Shown here: positions 1 through 8,147 of the stretch, piece after piece
How positions within the stretch are numbered: the stretch's first letter is position 1
How the letters are laid out: every line of letters begins with the position of its first letter
Origin: CADEFX01 sp963806735
GTDB lineage: Bacteria > Pseudomonadota > Alphaproteobacteria > Rhizobiales > Hyphomicrobiaceae
Direction of reading: 5' to 3'
NCBI GenBank assembly: GCA_963806735.1
Contig: CAWEBE010000010.1
Coordinates: 1-64,000, forward strand
Length of the DNA stretch: 64,000 nucleotides
Translations under genes and position numbers: made by a program
The notes under the pieces: generated by a model
Seen by the model: only the letters and a program-made list of their open reading frames with translations
Databases searched by the model: none
What the model was told of the DNA's origin: nothing

Positions 1-210
1 GCGCCCGTGGGAATGCACGTTGCACCCCCCAGGCTTGTCTCTTTTGATTTGGTTTTCATGCGGTTGATCTCGATTGTTGCTCCCGCAACTCGCGTGAGAT
101 GCGCCTGCGGGCTCGCCAGCGTGGATCTCGACTATCTTCCCTGTTCGGCCGAGGCCGTCCGCGATGCCGTCGATGCGGAGGGCAAGAGAGGCGATTTGCT
201 GAACGGGCAT
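1..210 (-). CDS. possible partial small ORF at window edge
   Basis: An ATG preceded by GGAG at 6-bp spacing opens a frame that stays open to the window edge (70 codons, starting MPVQQIASLALRIDGIADGL). It lies just downstream of, and on the same strand as, the phage-type gene at 229-573. I recognise no domain, and the second half has a composition (HASCGSNNRDQPHENQ) unlike a folded protein. Other frames here are equally open, so this may be chance. Confidence 0.2.
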   Translation of the reverse strand, partial: MPVQQIASLALRIDGIADGLGRTGKIVEIHAGEPAGASHASCGSNNRDQPHENQIKRDKPGGCNVHSHGR

Positions 211-228
211 CGACTGTCTCCTTGAACT

Positions 229-573
229 TCAGTGCGCGGTCGGTGGATCTTCCGAGCAATGCTTGCGCTTCCACGCGTCTGGCGTCATTTCCGGCTGGTC
301 TGAGATGATGTGGCGCACGGTCTCGCCGGAGTGCTCCACTGCTGACAGGCGGGCATGCACGTAGGGCGCGGCTGCGATCGCCATGGTATCGCGTCGCTTG
401 GCATCGTTGCTGGTGCGCATGACGCGCAGCATGTAATCGAGTGGGGCCTCGCCCGATGCTGCCGCCTGCTCTGCCACATGCCTTGCAAAGCGCTCGCGCT
501 CGATGGTCGCTTTGTTCTTGGTGCCCTTCTGCCTGCCGCCGCGGCGTTCGCCGGGCCTTGCTCCCCGTGGCAT
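229..573 (-). CDS. phage-type basic hypothetical protein (small-terminase-neighbour type)
   Basis: This is a 114-residue protein. The start at MPRGARPGERRGG is chosen over an upstream GTG/ATG because the conserved region begins here. The N-terminus is very basic and reads GGRQKGTKNKAT, a pattern seen in the N-termini of small phage proteins that neighbour terminase genes in Rhizobiales prophages. Residues 40-85 (APLDYMLRVMR, then AAAPYVHARLSAVEHSG) match the rest of that family as I remember it. DNA binding is inferred from the charge. No terminase large subunit or capsid gene follows within the window, so this is probably a prophage remnant or its edge. Confidence 0.55.
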   Translation of the reverse strand: MPRGARPGERRGGRQKGTKNKATIERERFARHVAEQAAASGEAPLDYMLRVMRTSNDAKRRDTMAIAAAPYVHARLSAVEHSGETVRHIISDQPEMTPDAWKRKHCSEDPPTAH

Positions 574-870
574 CACTAAGCCTTTGCTAATGTAGTGAAC
601 ATAGCAGTGATCAGAGGGATAGGGCGATAAGCTGCGATTTTCCGAGCATCCGAGTGTTGCAACTATGTATCTTTGCACGCTTTTTTGTACCGATGCAGGT
701 AGTGACGCCGAGCGCTATGCTGGGAACTGAAGCGTCATACCGCTACTACAGCGTCGCCATTCCCACCGCTGATGCAGCCGTTTCCTCGTGCAATTTGCCG
801 GCCTGCGTCCCCTTGATTGGACAGATAGCCACGGCTCGCAAAAAATGGCGAAACAGACGAACACCAAACG

Positions 871-1026
871 CTAGCGTTTCTGCTTCGCGCGATATTCCTC
901 TACGGCGCGCTTCACGTCGTATATCCCCTTGCGGACAAATATCCAGTCGATCCATCCCACGCGCACGAGCCAGCCGCCAAAGGCAATAATGCCTAGTCCG
1001 GTCCATACCGGACCGATTGCAATCAT
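871..1026 (-). CDS. small single-pass membrane protein
   Basis: This 51-residue protein starts MIAIGPVWTGLGIIAFGGWL. It has one hydrophobic segment (about residues 1-32) and a charged tail ending KRAVEEYRAKQKR. The ATG overlaps the TGA of the upstream 25-codon ORF (ATGA), and there is no separate ribosome binding site, so translation is probably coupled. It belongs to a chain of tiny same-strand genes typical of prophage DNA. A holin or lysis accessory role is possible but unproven; no family is recognised. Confidence 0.45.
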   Translation of the reverse strand: MIAIGPVWTGLGIIAFGGWLVRVGWIDWIFVRKGIYDVKRAVEEYRAKQKR

Positions 1027-1100
1027 TGTGTTGAGAAGCACCACAACCCACCCGTGACGGCCAGCGTTCCCCCAGCGATGGTGGCGGTGCACTTGGTCAC
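1023..1100 (-). CDS. tiny hydrophobic ORF coupled on both sides
   Basis: A GTG-started, 25-residue hydrophobic peptide (TKCTATIAGGTLAVTGGLWC plus a few residues). Its GTG overlaps the TGA of the gene at 1097-1255 (GTGA), and its own TGA overlaps the ATG of the gene at 871-1026 (ATGA). Two 4-bp overlaps in a row argue that the frame is translated. The single Ala/Gly-rich segment could be a membrane anchor. Function unknown. Confidence 0.3.
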   Translation of the reverse strand: MTKCTATIAGGTLAVTGGLWCFSTQ

Positions 1101-1255
1101 TTGCGGGCCTTCTTTGCCACCTTCTGGCGGCGTTTCACCATATCCTCATGCGTCTCTGGCGGCGTCTCAAGCACCTTCGTGAGCGCCTTGTTCATGCGCT
1201 CCATGGTGTCGTCTCCGCCCTGTTGGCGCTCATCGCTCTCCACGGATTTTGCCAT
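1097..1255 (-). CDS. small highly charged hypothetical protein
   Basis: 52 residues, starting MAKSVESDERQQGGDDTMER and ending HEDMVKRRQKVAKKARK. It has an acidic/polar N-terminus and a strongly basic C-terminus, as in small phage or plasmid-borne proteins of Rhizobiales. The start is taken at this ATG because a further N-terminal extension would run into the tandem duplication at 1277. Its TGA overlaps the GTG of the next gene. Function unknown; nucleic-acid binding is a guess from charge. Confidence 0.45.
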   Translation of the reverse strand: MAKSVESDERQQGGDDTMERMNKALTKVLETPPETHEDMVKRRQKVAKKARK

Positions 1256-1276
1256 GCCTAAGACGCTCTCACAGGT

Positions 1277-1497
1277 GAAGCACTCGGGAAACCTTTTCAT
1301 CGGCAACAACACGGATCATCCATCAGATCATAGACCAAAGCTCGCATTGCTGGCGATGAAGGTGATTTCCGCGTGGTCGATAATGGAAGCACTCGGGAAA
1401 CCTTTTCATCGGCAACAACACGGATCATCCATCAGATCATAGACCAAAGCTCGCATTGCTGGCGATGAAGGTGATTTCCGCGTGGTCGATAATGGAA
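1277..1497 (+). repeat. exact tandem duplication, 109-bp period
   Basis: Bases 1277-1388 are repeated without a mismatch at 1386-1497: 112 matching bases at a spacing of 109, so the copies share GAA at the join. The second copy carries the start of the open HEPN-like frame. The first copy places the same coding segment (MKVISAWSIME) upstream, followed by an out-of-frame continuation to a stop. A perfect duplication is either very recent or an assembly artefact. Confidence 0.95.
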
Positions 1498-1947
1498 TCA
1501 TTCCTCAGTGGCTTGTTCGTTAAAATGCTGGGCTCAAACCCGGCTCCAGCCGTGGCAATGTTCAACGCTCTGACGAGTACAGCTTCACAAAACGCCGCAC
1601 TCCGCGCTCTAGCCCAAGTCTCTCTATCGAAGAGGGACATGGAGCTGTTTGAGGCGCTTTTGATCCTATTCGCAGAAGCCGCCAAGGATAGAAACAAGGT
1701 GGCGCATTGGGTTTGGGGACACGGATCATCTCTTCCCGACGCTATCCTTAAAGCGGTCCAAAAGTACAGCGACGACCGCTTCGACCAGCTCACTCTCAGA
1801 AAGACTGAGAACCCGATCTCCTGTCGGCTGGGAGGCACCCATCAGCGCCTCCATGAGGCTATAACCGCGCACTCACGAGCGGGGGGATTGGAGCAAGGCG
1901 CGCTGGCGCTTGCGGATAGCCGCCGAGACCGGGGCTTCAGTTGGTGA
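1456..1947 (+). pseudogene. HEPN-like gene fragment, N-terminus disrupted
   Basis: The frame reads MKVISAWSIMESFLSGLF, later AEAAKDRNKVAHWVWG. The segment RNKVAH fits the R-polar-x3-H motif of HEPN ribonuclease-type domains, embedded in helices as expected. Homology as I judge it ends near DAILKAVQ; the last 45 residues look out of frame. The N-terminus is interrupted by the 109-bp tandem duplication, so the gene is probably dead. A second fragment of a related protein, with RNDLAH, lies at 21895-22290. HEPN proteins are often toxin or defence nucleases, but no antitoxin partner is visible here. Confidence 0.5.
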
Positions 1948-2396
1948 AGTTATCGCCCGTGTGACGGTGCTTAGGCGCGCGCAGTAGGCGCCATTGTACT
2001 TGCAGCCAAGCAAAGACATATTGGAGCGCGCTTACTGCAAGAAAAAAGCAGCAATAAATAGAGAATGGTGAGAGTGATCGCTTGCGATTCGTTGGCGCGC
2101 TCAAAACTAAGGGGGAAACGACCGCTAGGCCCGCCTGAAATTGTCGCTGAAGCGCCGAAAAGATCCACGCCGCCCTGCAGCATTGAAAATGGGCGCGGCT
2201 CAAGCACAGATAACTGGACAGACGGATAACTGGACAGAGCACGGATAACTGGTGGCTCCCCGCAATTGGCGTACCCACAAAAAACCTGATACGCCCTCAG
2301 GTTTCGCATCCAGCCATTGTAGTGCTCACCCTGGGAACAACGCTCACCGGGGCATTGTTGGCTTGGCAGGTGCTGGGGGCGGCGGCTATCTGAACT
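1948..2396. other. non-coding stretch with a triplicated GATAACTGG motif
   Basis: I see no convincing gene. Between 2208 and 2252 the string GATAACTGG occurs three times in direct orientation, twice followed by ACAG. The short weak frames across it have no coding character. Confidence 0.4.
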
Positions 2397-3131
2397 TCAC
2401 GCCTTAGTCCATCCGAGTGTATCGAACTCGTATTTCTTCAGGCTGTAGCCGTGCATTACTAAGAGATTGTCCGCCGCATCGCGATCGTCTTGCGAAAGAT
2501 GCCTGTGCTCGAACATGACGACCTGGGGGCGTAGCGAAGCGAAATCGAAGTGCCGCAAGACCTGGTAATCATACCCCTCGGTATCGATCTGCAGCACATC
2601 AACCGTACGCCGCCAATGCAGGCGCAAGATCACGTCGAGTGGCGCGCATGGGATATCGACGGATGAGATGTGCGGTTCAACATCTGGTGGGTTAGGTCCT
2701 AAGTATTGGACGTGTTTGATGATGTGCGCCTTGTCCAAACTACCGATCTCGCTGAACCAGTCTGGCAACCCGATCTTACGCCTATCCGCTTCGCTCACCC
2801 GGTAGAACGGAACCGTGCCGATCTCGTGGGATATGGCCGCGTTGACCGCCTTGAATTGCCAGTGGCTCCGATAATTCTGATCGAGGCGAGCGTAGTTTTC
2901 TGGATCAGCTTCGATCATGAAGCCATGCCATCCGCGTTTCATCGCAAACTTCCGCAGCGGGTCATTCGTTCTGTAGTGCGCTCCAACCTGCACGAAATGC
3001 GAGCCGTCCACTTGCCTGATCCAGTCCATCGGGGACGGGTCACGCCTCTTGAAGAGAGAGACCTTGCCAGTCAGAGCCGATGGCATCGCTGACTTCGGTA
3101 TCCCCAATCTTTTGGCGGCTAGTCTAAGCAT
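2397..3131 (-). CDS. FkbM family SAM-dependent methyltransferase
   Basis: 244 residues. FkbM-type enzymes O-methylate sugars or other small acceptors with S-adenosylmethionine. Family signs: the SAM-loop region FVQVGAHYRTNDPLRKFA (about 47-64), FMIEADPENY (about 71-80) and the hallmark VLQIDTEGYDYQVLRHFDF (about 180-198), followed by PQVVMFEHRHL. The first loop reads QVGAHYRTND where many members have DVGAN. Length is normal for the family. The gene stands alone in worn DNA between phage-like remnants, which suggests a mobile or cargo gene. The substrate cannot be told. Confidence 0.85.
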   Translation of the reverse strand: MLRLAAKRLGIPKSAMPSALTGKVSLFKRRDPSPMDWIRQVDGSHFVQVGAHYRTNDPLRKFAMKRGWHGFMIEADPENYARLDQNYRSHWQFKAVNAAISHEIGTVPFYRVSEADRRKIGLPDWFSEIGSLDKAHIIKHVQYLGPNPPDVEPHISSVDIPCAPLDVILRLHWRRTVDVLQIDTEGYDYQVLRHFDFASLRPQVVMFEHRHLSQDDRDAADNLLVMHGYSLKKYEFDTLGWTKA

Positions 3132-3155
3132 GAGCCGACCTCTCTAGGGAGTGAA

Positions 3156-3443
3156 ATGGCATCGAATCTTAGAATGGGCGTCTCCGGTGCGCCGATCTCG
3201 GCGCAGATCATCGCCGCAGGGTCATTCATCGACATTGATATTACCGGCGCCTCAGCGATTACGGAAGTCCAGACACTCTATCGTCCACGGCAACCCTGGC
3301 CCTGTTTGGTGCGGCGTCGATAACAGAGGCGGCCGATACGCTTGCCGCGCTGGTGAGCGTGCCAATTCGGGCTATGGCCGCGATAACTGAGCAGGCGGAT
3401 ACGGCAACTGCCGCATCGGTTCGATCACTGCGCAAGGTGCTAC
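3156..3443 (+). pseudogene. decayed phage-type repeat coding sequence (ITEAADTL repeats)
   Basis: An ATG at 3156 reads MASNLRMGVSGAPISAQIIA and then GASAITEVQTL. After a frame change near 3270 the sequence continues as GAASITEAADTLAAL and AAITEQADTATAA before losing sense. The recurring A-S/A-I-T-E-x-A-D-T-L unit resembles the threonine/alanine-rich repeats of phage tail or virion-associated proteins of Rhizobiales. The frame changes and lack of a long ORF mark it as a relic. Exact limits are uncertain. Confidence 0.35.
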
Positions 3444-3590
3444 GGGTGCTCCCTCGCGGGGGAATCGCTTCGCCTGCGAAATGTCTGAAAGTGGCACGAA
3501 CTTACCGTTCGCGTGGCCCACTAGGTTCGTCAGCTCTTGCAGGTAAAGCTGCCCTGGTCATGCCGCTTCGCAGCGAACTCGTCGATCCCG

Positions 3591-4805
3591 CTAGCCAGGT
3601 GCTGCTCCCTGCGTGTTGACGTAGACGGCATAGACCGACTGGCTCGCCGCCATGAAAAGCCGGTTGCGCTTGGGGCCGCCGAAACAGACGTTGCCGCAGA
3701 TCTCCGGCAGACGAATGCGACCGATGAGCTTGCCCTCAGGATTGAAGACGATGACGCCGCTGTAGCCGACTGCGCGACCCGCATTGCTCGCCGACCAGAG
3801 GTTACCGTCAACGTCGCAACGCAAACCGTCGGGCCCGCATTTGACGCCGTCGACCATACAATCGCTGAACAGCTTGCGGTTAGAGAGCTTGTTATCGGAT
3901 CCTACGTCGAAGACGTAGATCTCCCCCTTGCCACCGGGGCCGGCATCGCCGGGCCCCTTGCCGGTGCTCACGACGTAGAGCTTCTTGTGGTCGTGCGAAA
4001 AGCACAGACCGTTGGGGTCAGGCACCTGATCCTCGGTGACCACCAGATCGATGCGTCCGCTCGGATCGATGCGATAGCAATTGGTCGGTAACTCGCGCTT
4101 GGCGGAGCCGATCTCGGCGGACTGGCCAACGCGGTTCTTCAGTCGGCCGGCGGCGTTGCTCGGACCTCCCGCAGCGTCGGGGGCGCCCTCATACAGCTGG
4201 CCGCCGTAGGGCGGGTCGGTGAACCAGTAGCTGCCGTCGGGATGAGGCACGACGTCGTTGGGCGAATTCAATCGCTTGCCCTGGTAGGCGTCGGCCAGAA
4301 CCGTGACCGAGCCGTCAAGCTCGTAGCGCGCGACACGGCGGGTGAGATGCTCGCAGGAGAGCTGCCGCCCCTGGAAGTCGAAGGTGTTGCCGTTGGAGTT
4401 GTTCGACGGCAAACGGAACACGCTGACGTGCCCGTCGTCCTCGAGCCAGCGCAACTGTCGATTGTTCGGAATGTCACTCCAGACCAGATAACGGCCCTGC
4501 GCGTTCCAGGCCGGGCCCTCCGACCAGAGCGCCCCGGTCCAGAGCCGTTGGATGGCACTGTTGGGTTGGGCGTATTGATTGAAGACCGGATCGACGGCCA
4601 AAACATCGGGATCGGTGAAGTAGGTGGTCGGAGCGCCGCCCGGCCCGAAGTCGCGCGGCGGACTGGTGATGGTGCTGAGCGGAGAGGCCGGTCCTGTCTG
4701 CGCTTGCGCCATGGCGCCATGTGCCAGAAACATGGTGCCGATACCGGCACCGATCCCCTTTACGAGACCGCGCCGCGACATGCTGTGCGCGCCCTGGTGC
4801 GTCAT
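3591..4805 (-). CDS. Tat-exported SMP-30/gluconolactonase-like protein
   Basis: 404 residues; SMP-30/Gnl/RE family six-bladed beta-propeller, probably a lactonase acting in the periplasm. The start at MTHQGAHSMSRRGLVKGIGA has GGAGG upstream at 5-bp spacing. SRRGLVKG is a twin-arginine signal followed by a hydrophobic stretch ending AHGAMAQA. Family motifs are SEGPAWNAQGRYLVWSDIPN, KRLNSPNDVVPHPDGSYWFT, DPNGLCFSHDHKKLYV and GPDGLRCDVDGNLW, carrying the E/N/D metal ligands of the fold. It lies 2.9 kb from the PQQ-dehydrogenase/ebo block and could hydrolyse lactones made by such dehydrogenases; that link is inference. Confidence 0.88.
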   Translation of the reverse strand: MTHQGAHSMSRRGLVKGIGAGIGTMFLAHGAMAQAQTGPASPLSTITSPPRDFGPGGAPTTYFTDPDVLAVDPVFNQYAQPNSAIQRLWTGALWSEGPAWNAQGRYLVWSDIPNNRQLRWLEDDGHVSVFRLPSNNSNGNTFDFQGRQLSCEHLTRRVARYELDGSVTVLADAYQGKRLNSPNDVVPHPDGSYWFTDPPYGGQLYEGAPDAAGGPSNAAGRLKNRVGQSAEIGSAKRELPTNCYRIDPSGRIDLVVTEDQVPDPNGLCFSHDHKKLYVVSTGKGPGDAGPGGKGEIYVFDVGSDNKLSNRKLFSDCMVDGVKCGPDGLRCDVDGNLWSASNAGRAVGYSGVIVFNPEGKLIGRIRLPEICGNVCFGGPKRNRLFMAASQSVYAVYVNTQGAAPG

Positions 4806-5322
4806 TGGAACCTCCCTCAGGATATTGTCATTGTTGAAATGTTGAGGACAGTAATTACGAACCTGGATTCTGGCTGAAATACGCGCGCGACCGCTCCGCT
4901 TTCTGCGCACTGCCGGCAAACGATCCAGTACCGCGCGACGGCATGAGACGCGGAATGAAGCTAAGGCCTGGCGCGGCAGGCGCATCGCGTTGTGCAGAGA
5001 GGTCGCGACCCTGCATTGCTTCACGCGGTCCTTGTTGGCCTGACTCCATGTAGGTGATCTAACCTTCACCCATCCACGCTGGAAGCCGGAGCCATAGGGG
5101 GCGGCTACTTCACCGAGCCTTCGCATTCTACTGCGATCATTCACTCTGGGGCGACTGCATCTCTTGCCCGCGAGCGGAGCTTCAGCCGATGAGGTTCGAA
5201 TGACCAATGATCAGCTTCTGCGTATGATGCAGTGCCTCGGACCACTATACGCGCGTCGACTGATGATGATTGATCCTCGCGGTGTGCCACAGCCGGCGCA
5301 CTAGCTCTTGGATGGGGGCTTT
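4806..5322. other. intergenic region, no gene seen
   Basis: This 517-bp gap separates the divergent lactonase and DUF1080 genes, so it should hold both promoters. I see the ribosome binding site of the lactonase (complement of CCTCC at 4811-4815) and a GGGGG just before the DUF1080 ATG. I could not assign -35/-10 boxes, and the frames running through it have no coding character. Confidence 0.4.
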
Positions 5323-5964
5323 ATGGATCGCTTCGTTGTGCGGGTACTTTTTCTGTGCGTTGTCACCGCAAGCTCACCGCTTTTCGCAGGGGAAACCAAA
5401 CGGTTGTTCGACGGCAAAACTCTGACGGGGTGGGAAGGCGACATCAAGTACACTTGGCGCGTGGAGAAGGGTGCTATCGTCGGCGGCTCACTCAACAAGG
5501 TCGTACCTCGCAATGAGTTTCTTTGCACAACTCGGCACTACGGTGACTTCGAGCTGAAAGTGACGTTCAAACTTTTGGGCGACCGTGAGCAACGCAACGC
5601 AGGTGTGCAGTTCCGAACCAAACGCATCCCTAATCATCACGAAGTATCTGGCTATCAGGCAGATATCGGGCAGCATTACTGGGGTGCGCTTTACGACGAA
5701 TCGCGGCGCGACCGTATCCTCGCTGGTCCGGATCCAATGGACATCGAGAGCTTGGTGAAGCAGGGGGACTGGAACACTTACGTTGTCCGCAGCGAGGGGC
5801 CGCGCATTCGCCTTTGGTTGAATGGTGTGCAGACCGTGGACTACACGGAAGAGGATTCCACCATCGAACGCACAGGGATCATCGGCCTTCAGATCCACGG
5901 TGGCGCGAAAGCCAAAATCCACTACAAGGACATCACCATAGAGGAACTAGTCAAGTCAGATTAG
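5323..5964 (+). CDS. secreted DUF1080 (3-keto-glycoside hydrolase type) protein
   Basis: 213 residues from ATG (a TTG five codons upstream is possible). The N-terminus MDRFVVRVLFLCVVTASSPL ending FAG is a signal peptide. The rest is a DUF1080/concanavalin-like lectin fold: RLFDGKTLTGWEG, then RNEFLCTTRHYGDFELKVTF, AGVQFRT, WGALYDE and NTYVVRSEGPRIRLWLNGV. Members include 3-keto-disaccharide hydrolases and many uncharacterised periplasmic proteins. Position near sugar-type dehydrogenases fits processing of oxidised sugars, but this is inferred. Complete and normal in length. Confidence 0.83.
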   Translation: MDRFVVRVLFLCVVTASSPLFAGETKRLFDGKTLTGWEGDIKYTWRVEKGAIVGGSLNKVVPRNEFLCTTRHYGDFELKVTFKLLGDREQRNAGVQFRTKRIPNHHEVSGYQADIGQHYWGALYDESRRDRILAGPDPMDIESLVKQGDWNTYVVRSEGPRIRLWLNGVQTVDYTEEDSTIERTGIIGLQIHGGAKAKIHYKDITIEELVKSD

Positions 5965-6095
5965 AATCGCGACGAATGAAACCCGCGGGATCATGGCGTC
6001 CGTGGTGAGCAGTGAACGGGATCAATTAGCGCGCAAGCTCGTTGGTCGCCATTTCAGCGTCAAGTGCCCAACGCTGCAAGTGCCCACGTGACCGC

Positions 6096-7397
6096 TCAAC
6101 CAATGATGAAGGCGCCATTGTTGATAAAGAGGAGGACCGCAAAGACCAGAAGCAAGGCTCCCTTCGCCTTGAAGCGCGAGGCGCTGAACGGGATGGCGAG
6201 CAGAAGCATGTGAGCCAGTGTCGCACTGGAGCTAAAAAGGAAGCATTCCTTGGAATTGAAGAAGAAGAAGAACGTGCTACGGAGTAGTGCATAAGCCAGG
6301 AAGGCCAACAGGAGGCTGGCGCAGTTGTTCGCACTCACGCCGCGATATTGCGGCAGCACACTCGCAAACAGCATGACGCCAAACAAAGTGACCAAGCCGA
6401 TTGATATCGGGGACGAAAAATAGTTCGCCAACACGGGCTCGAAGTTGCCTCCGAAGTTGATCGAAAGGTTCACCCAATGGTCGGCATGACGTTCCGGCGC
6501 AGCGATGTTGAAGAACAGCCATTGAATCGCGAACTTATATAGGCTTTTCGCACTGATCTCGTTCTGGGACGCATACCAGATAAACATGCTGAAGTGATTT
6601 GCCCCCTCCGGATGGCTTCCTGCGGCCGTGGTCCACCCGCGCATCACGCCTTCAAGGATGACCAAGGCGAGTGGGCCCGCGACCCCATGCACCGCAATCC
6701 ACCAGCCGTGGCGCAAATCCCAACCCCGCTGCATCAGCGTGTCGACCACGGGAATGATGATCAGAAAGCCGGCAGCTATCTCATTCAGGCAAGCGAGGAG
6801 CAGAATTGTTGTTAGGAGTGCCGCTGCGCCCGTCGTCCACCTAGTCCGAAGGGACAAATAGGTTGCGATATAGAGCGCGGATAGCGCGGCGGTAATGATT
6901 TTCGACTCCTCAATGCTGGAGAAGTACCAGACACCGAGGGAGCTGCCGTAGATGGCTCCCCAAGCCGGTACGTGGCGGCGCGGAACAACTGCTGCGAAGG
7001 CAGATATCGCTGCCCATACGCCAATCGCGCCGACAGCGGCGAACATGGCCTTCAATAGATGTTGTGGAGCAACCCATCCGGTGAGTGGGCTAAGGACCTT
7101 CATCCAGGCCGCTGCCATAACTACCGTCAGCGGGTGGAAACGAAAGATCCGGGCAAGCTGTGAATCGGGCACAATCCGATCGAAGATATTTTCTTGGGCC
7201 AGCTCTGCATACAACCAAGCATCGACATGAAAATGTTGCGTGCCGTCACGGGCCACGAGAAAAAACGATGAAAGCCAGTAAAGGCCAAACGCACCTAACG
7301 GCACTAGGGCAAGAGCAAGACGGTTTCCCGACTGCTCCAGCATGAGGGTTTGCGCATGACCGTCCGGGCGGAGAGCCGGGCTCGAAGGCATCCTCAC
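6096..7397 (-). CDS. polytopic membrane protein, GT-C glycosyltransferase-like
   Basis: 433 residues with about 10-11 hydrophobic segments. The first (about 28-47) is followed by a luminal-type loop containing DGTQHFHVDAWLYAELAQEN. Acidic residues in the first periplasmic loop and this overall shape are typical of GT-C enzymes that transfer sugars from polyprenyl-phosphate donors; I cannot name a subfamily. It is read toward the DUF1080 gene on the opposite strand. A phenylalanine run (STFFFFFFNSKE) lies near residue 375. An O-antigen or protein-glycosylation type role is possible. Confidence 0.65.
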   Translation of the reverse strand: MRMPSSPALRPDGHAQTLMLEQSGNRLALALVPLGAFGLYWLSSFFLVARDGTQHFHVDAWLYAELAQENIFDRIVPDSQLARIFRFHPLTVVMAAAWMKVLSPLTGWVAPQHLLKAMFAAVGAIGVWAAISAFAAVVPRRHVPAWGAIYGSSLGVWYFSSIEESKIITAALSALYIATYLSLRTRWTTGAAALLTTILLLACLNEIAAGFLIIIPVVDTLMQRGWDLRHGWWIAVHGVAGPLALVILEGVMRGWTTAAGSHPEGANHFSMFIWYASQNEISAKSLYKFAIQWLFFNIAAPERHADHWVNLSINFGGNFEPVLANYFSSPISIGLVTLFGVMLFASVLPQYRGVSANNCASLLLAFLAYALLRSTFFFFFNSKECFLFSSSATLAHMLLLAIPFSASRFKAKGALLLVFAVLLFINNGAFIIG

Positions 7398-7672
7398 CTC
7401 TTCCTGGTCTCCCCCCTGCCGGTGAGTAGTCTGAAGTCACATGCTCATCGTAGCCCAAGCTTACGCCGTATGTGCCCGCGCTGCTCGTCGTGACGTCCCC
7501 GCACCTCCTAAAATTCTACCAAGTTAGTGTCACGTTACCGGGTCCCGACTGGCCAATACCCTTGTCACTCTGAGCGGCCATCGAGATCAACGACCTCGAA
7601 ATTCAACACGAGACTTTCAGTCCGTTCACCAAAGCCGTGCGGTCGCCCGGAAGTGCGATGACCGTCATGCAA

Positions 7673-8050
7673 TCAGGGAAAGAAATCGTCGCTCATGACA
7701 TAGGCAACGAGTGCGATGATTTCATCCGGCTTGTAGACGTCCCGCCAGGGTGGCATTCCACGGAACCCATTGTGGGTGCGATCCCAGACAAACTCTGGCT
7801 TGTACTGTCGCGGGTGCAGTTTGGGAGCCTTGCCGGGATAGGCCTTGGCGCCGTGGCAATGCGTGCATTGCTCCTGCCACAACTTCTCTCCCAGGGCTAT
7901 CACCTTGCTGTCCTTGAGCGTTTCAGCTGGCAACGATGGCGGAGGGTCCCGGGGAGGCTCTCGTTCGTCTTTCGTCTGCGCCATCGCATTGGTTGCGAGC
8001 ATGGATATCGCACTGGCGAATACGATAACGTGAAGGCTATTGCCATGCAT
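7673..8050 (-). CDS. periplasmic class I c-type cytochrome
   Basis: 125 residues. The signal peptide MHGNSLHVIVFASAISMLAT ends NAMA before QTK. There is one haem site, CTHCH (residues 62-66), and a candidate axial Met in FRGMPPWRD (near 98). It is the last gene of a minus-strand run eboD-eboE-eboC-PQQ dehydrogenase-cytochrome, 97 bp behind the dehydrogenase. It should accept electrons from that dehydrogenase and pass them to the respiratory chain. The same dehydrogenase-cytochrome pairing recurs at 15587-17541 with a different type of cytochrome. Confidence 0.88.
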   Translation of the reverse strand: MHGNSLHVIVFASAISMLATNAMAQTKDEREPPRDPPPSLPAETLKDSKVIALGEKLWQEQCTHCHGAKAYPGKAPKLHPRQYKPEFVWDRTHNGFRGMPPWRDVYKPDEIIALVAYVMSDDFFP

Positions 8051-8088
8051 GGCTAACAGTTCTCGAAAAATCCAAAGAACTGGACGCG

Positions 8089-8117
8089 GAAGAAGCGGCC
8101 GGATGAGCCGCTTCTTC
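8089..8117 (-). terminator. hairpin between PQQ dehydrogenase and cytochrome genes
   Basis: GAAGAAGCGGC (8089-8099) pairs exactly with GCCGCTTCTTC (8107-8117) across a 7-base loop. On the minus strand it is followed, after about ten bases, by CTTTGGATTTTT. It may attenuate transcription between the dehydrogenase and the cytochrome, or protect mRNA, rather than end the operon. Confidence 0.45.
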
Positions 8118-8147
8118 GCATTGCAGGTCGTTCCGCAGCGCAGCTCG

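Noticed and set aside
1437..1838. 133-codon - strand frame over the tandem repeat
   Set aside because: Antisense to the HEPN-like fragment, whose RNxxAH motif gives the + strand better support.
3537..4091. 184-codon + strand frame
   Set aside because: Antisense to the SMP-30 lactonase gene, without domain features.
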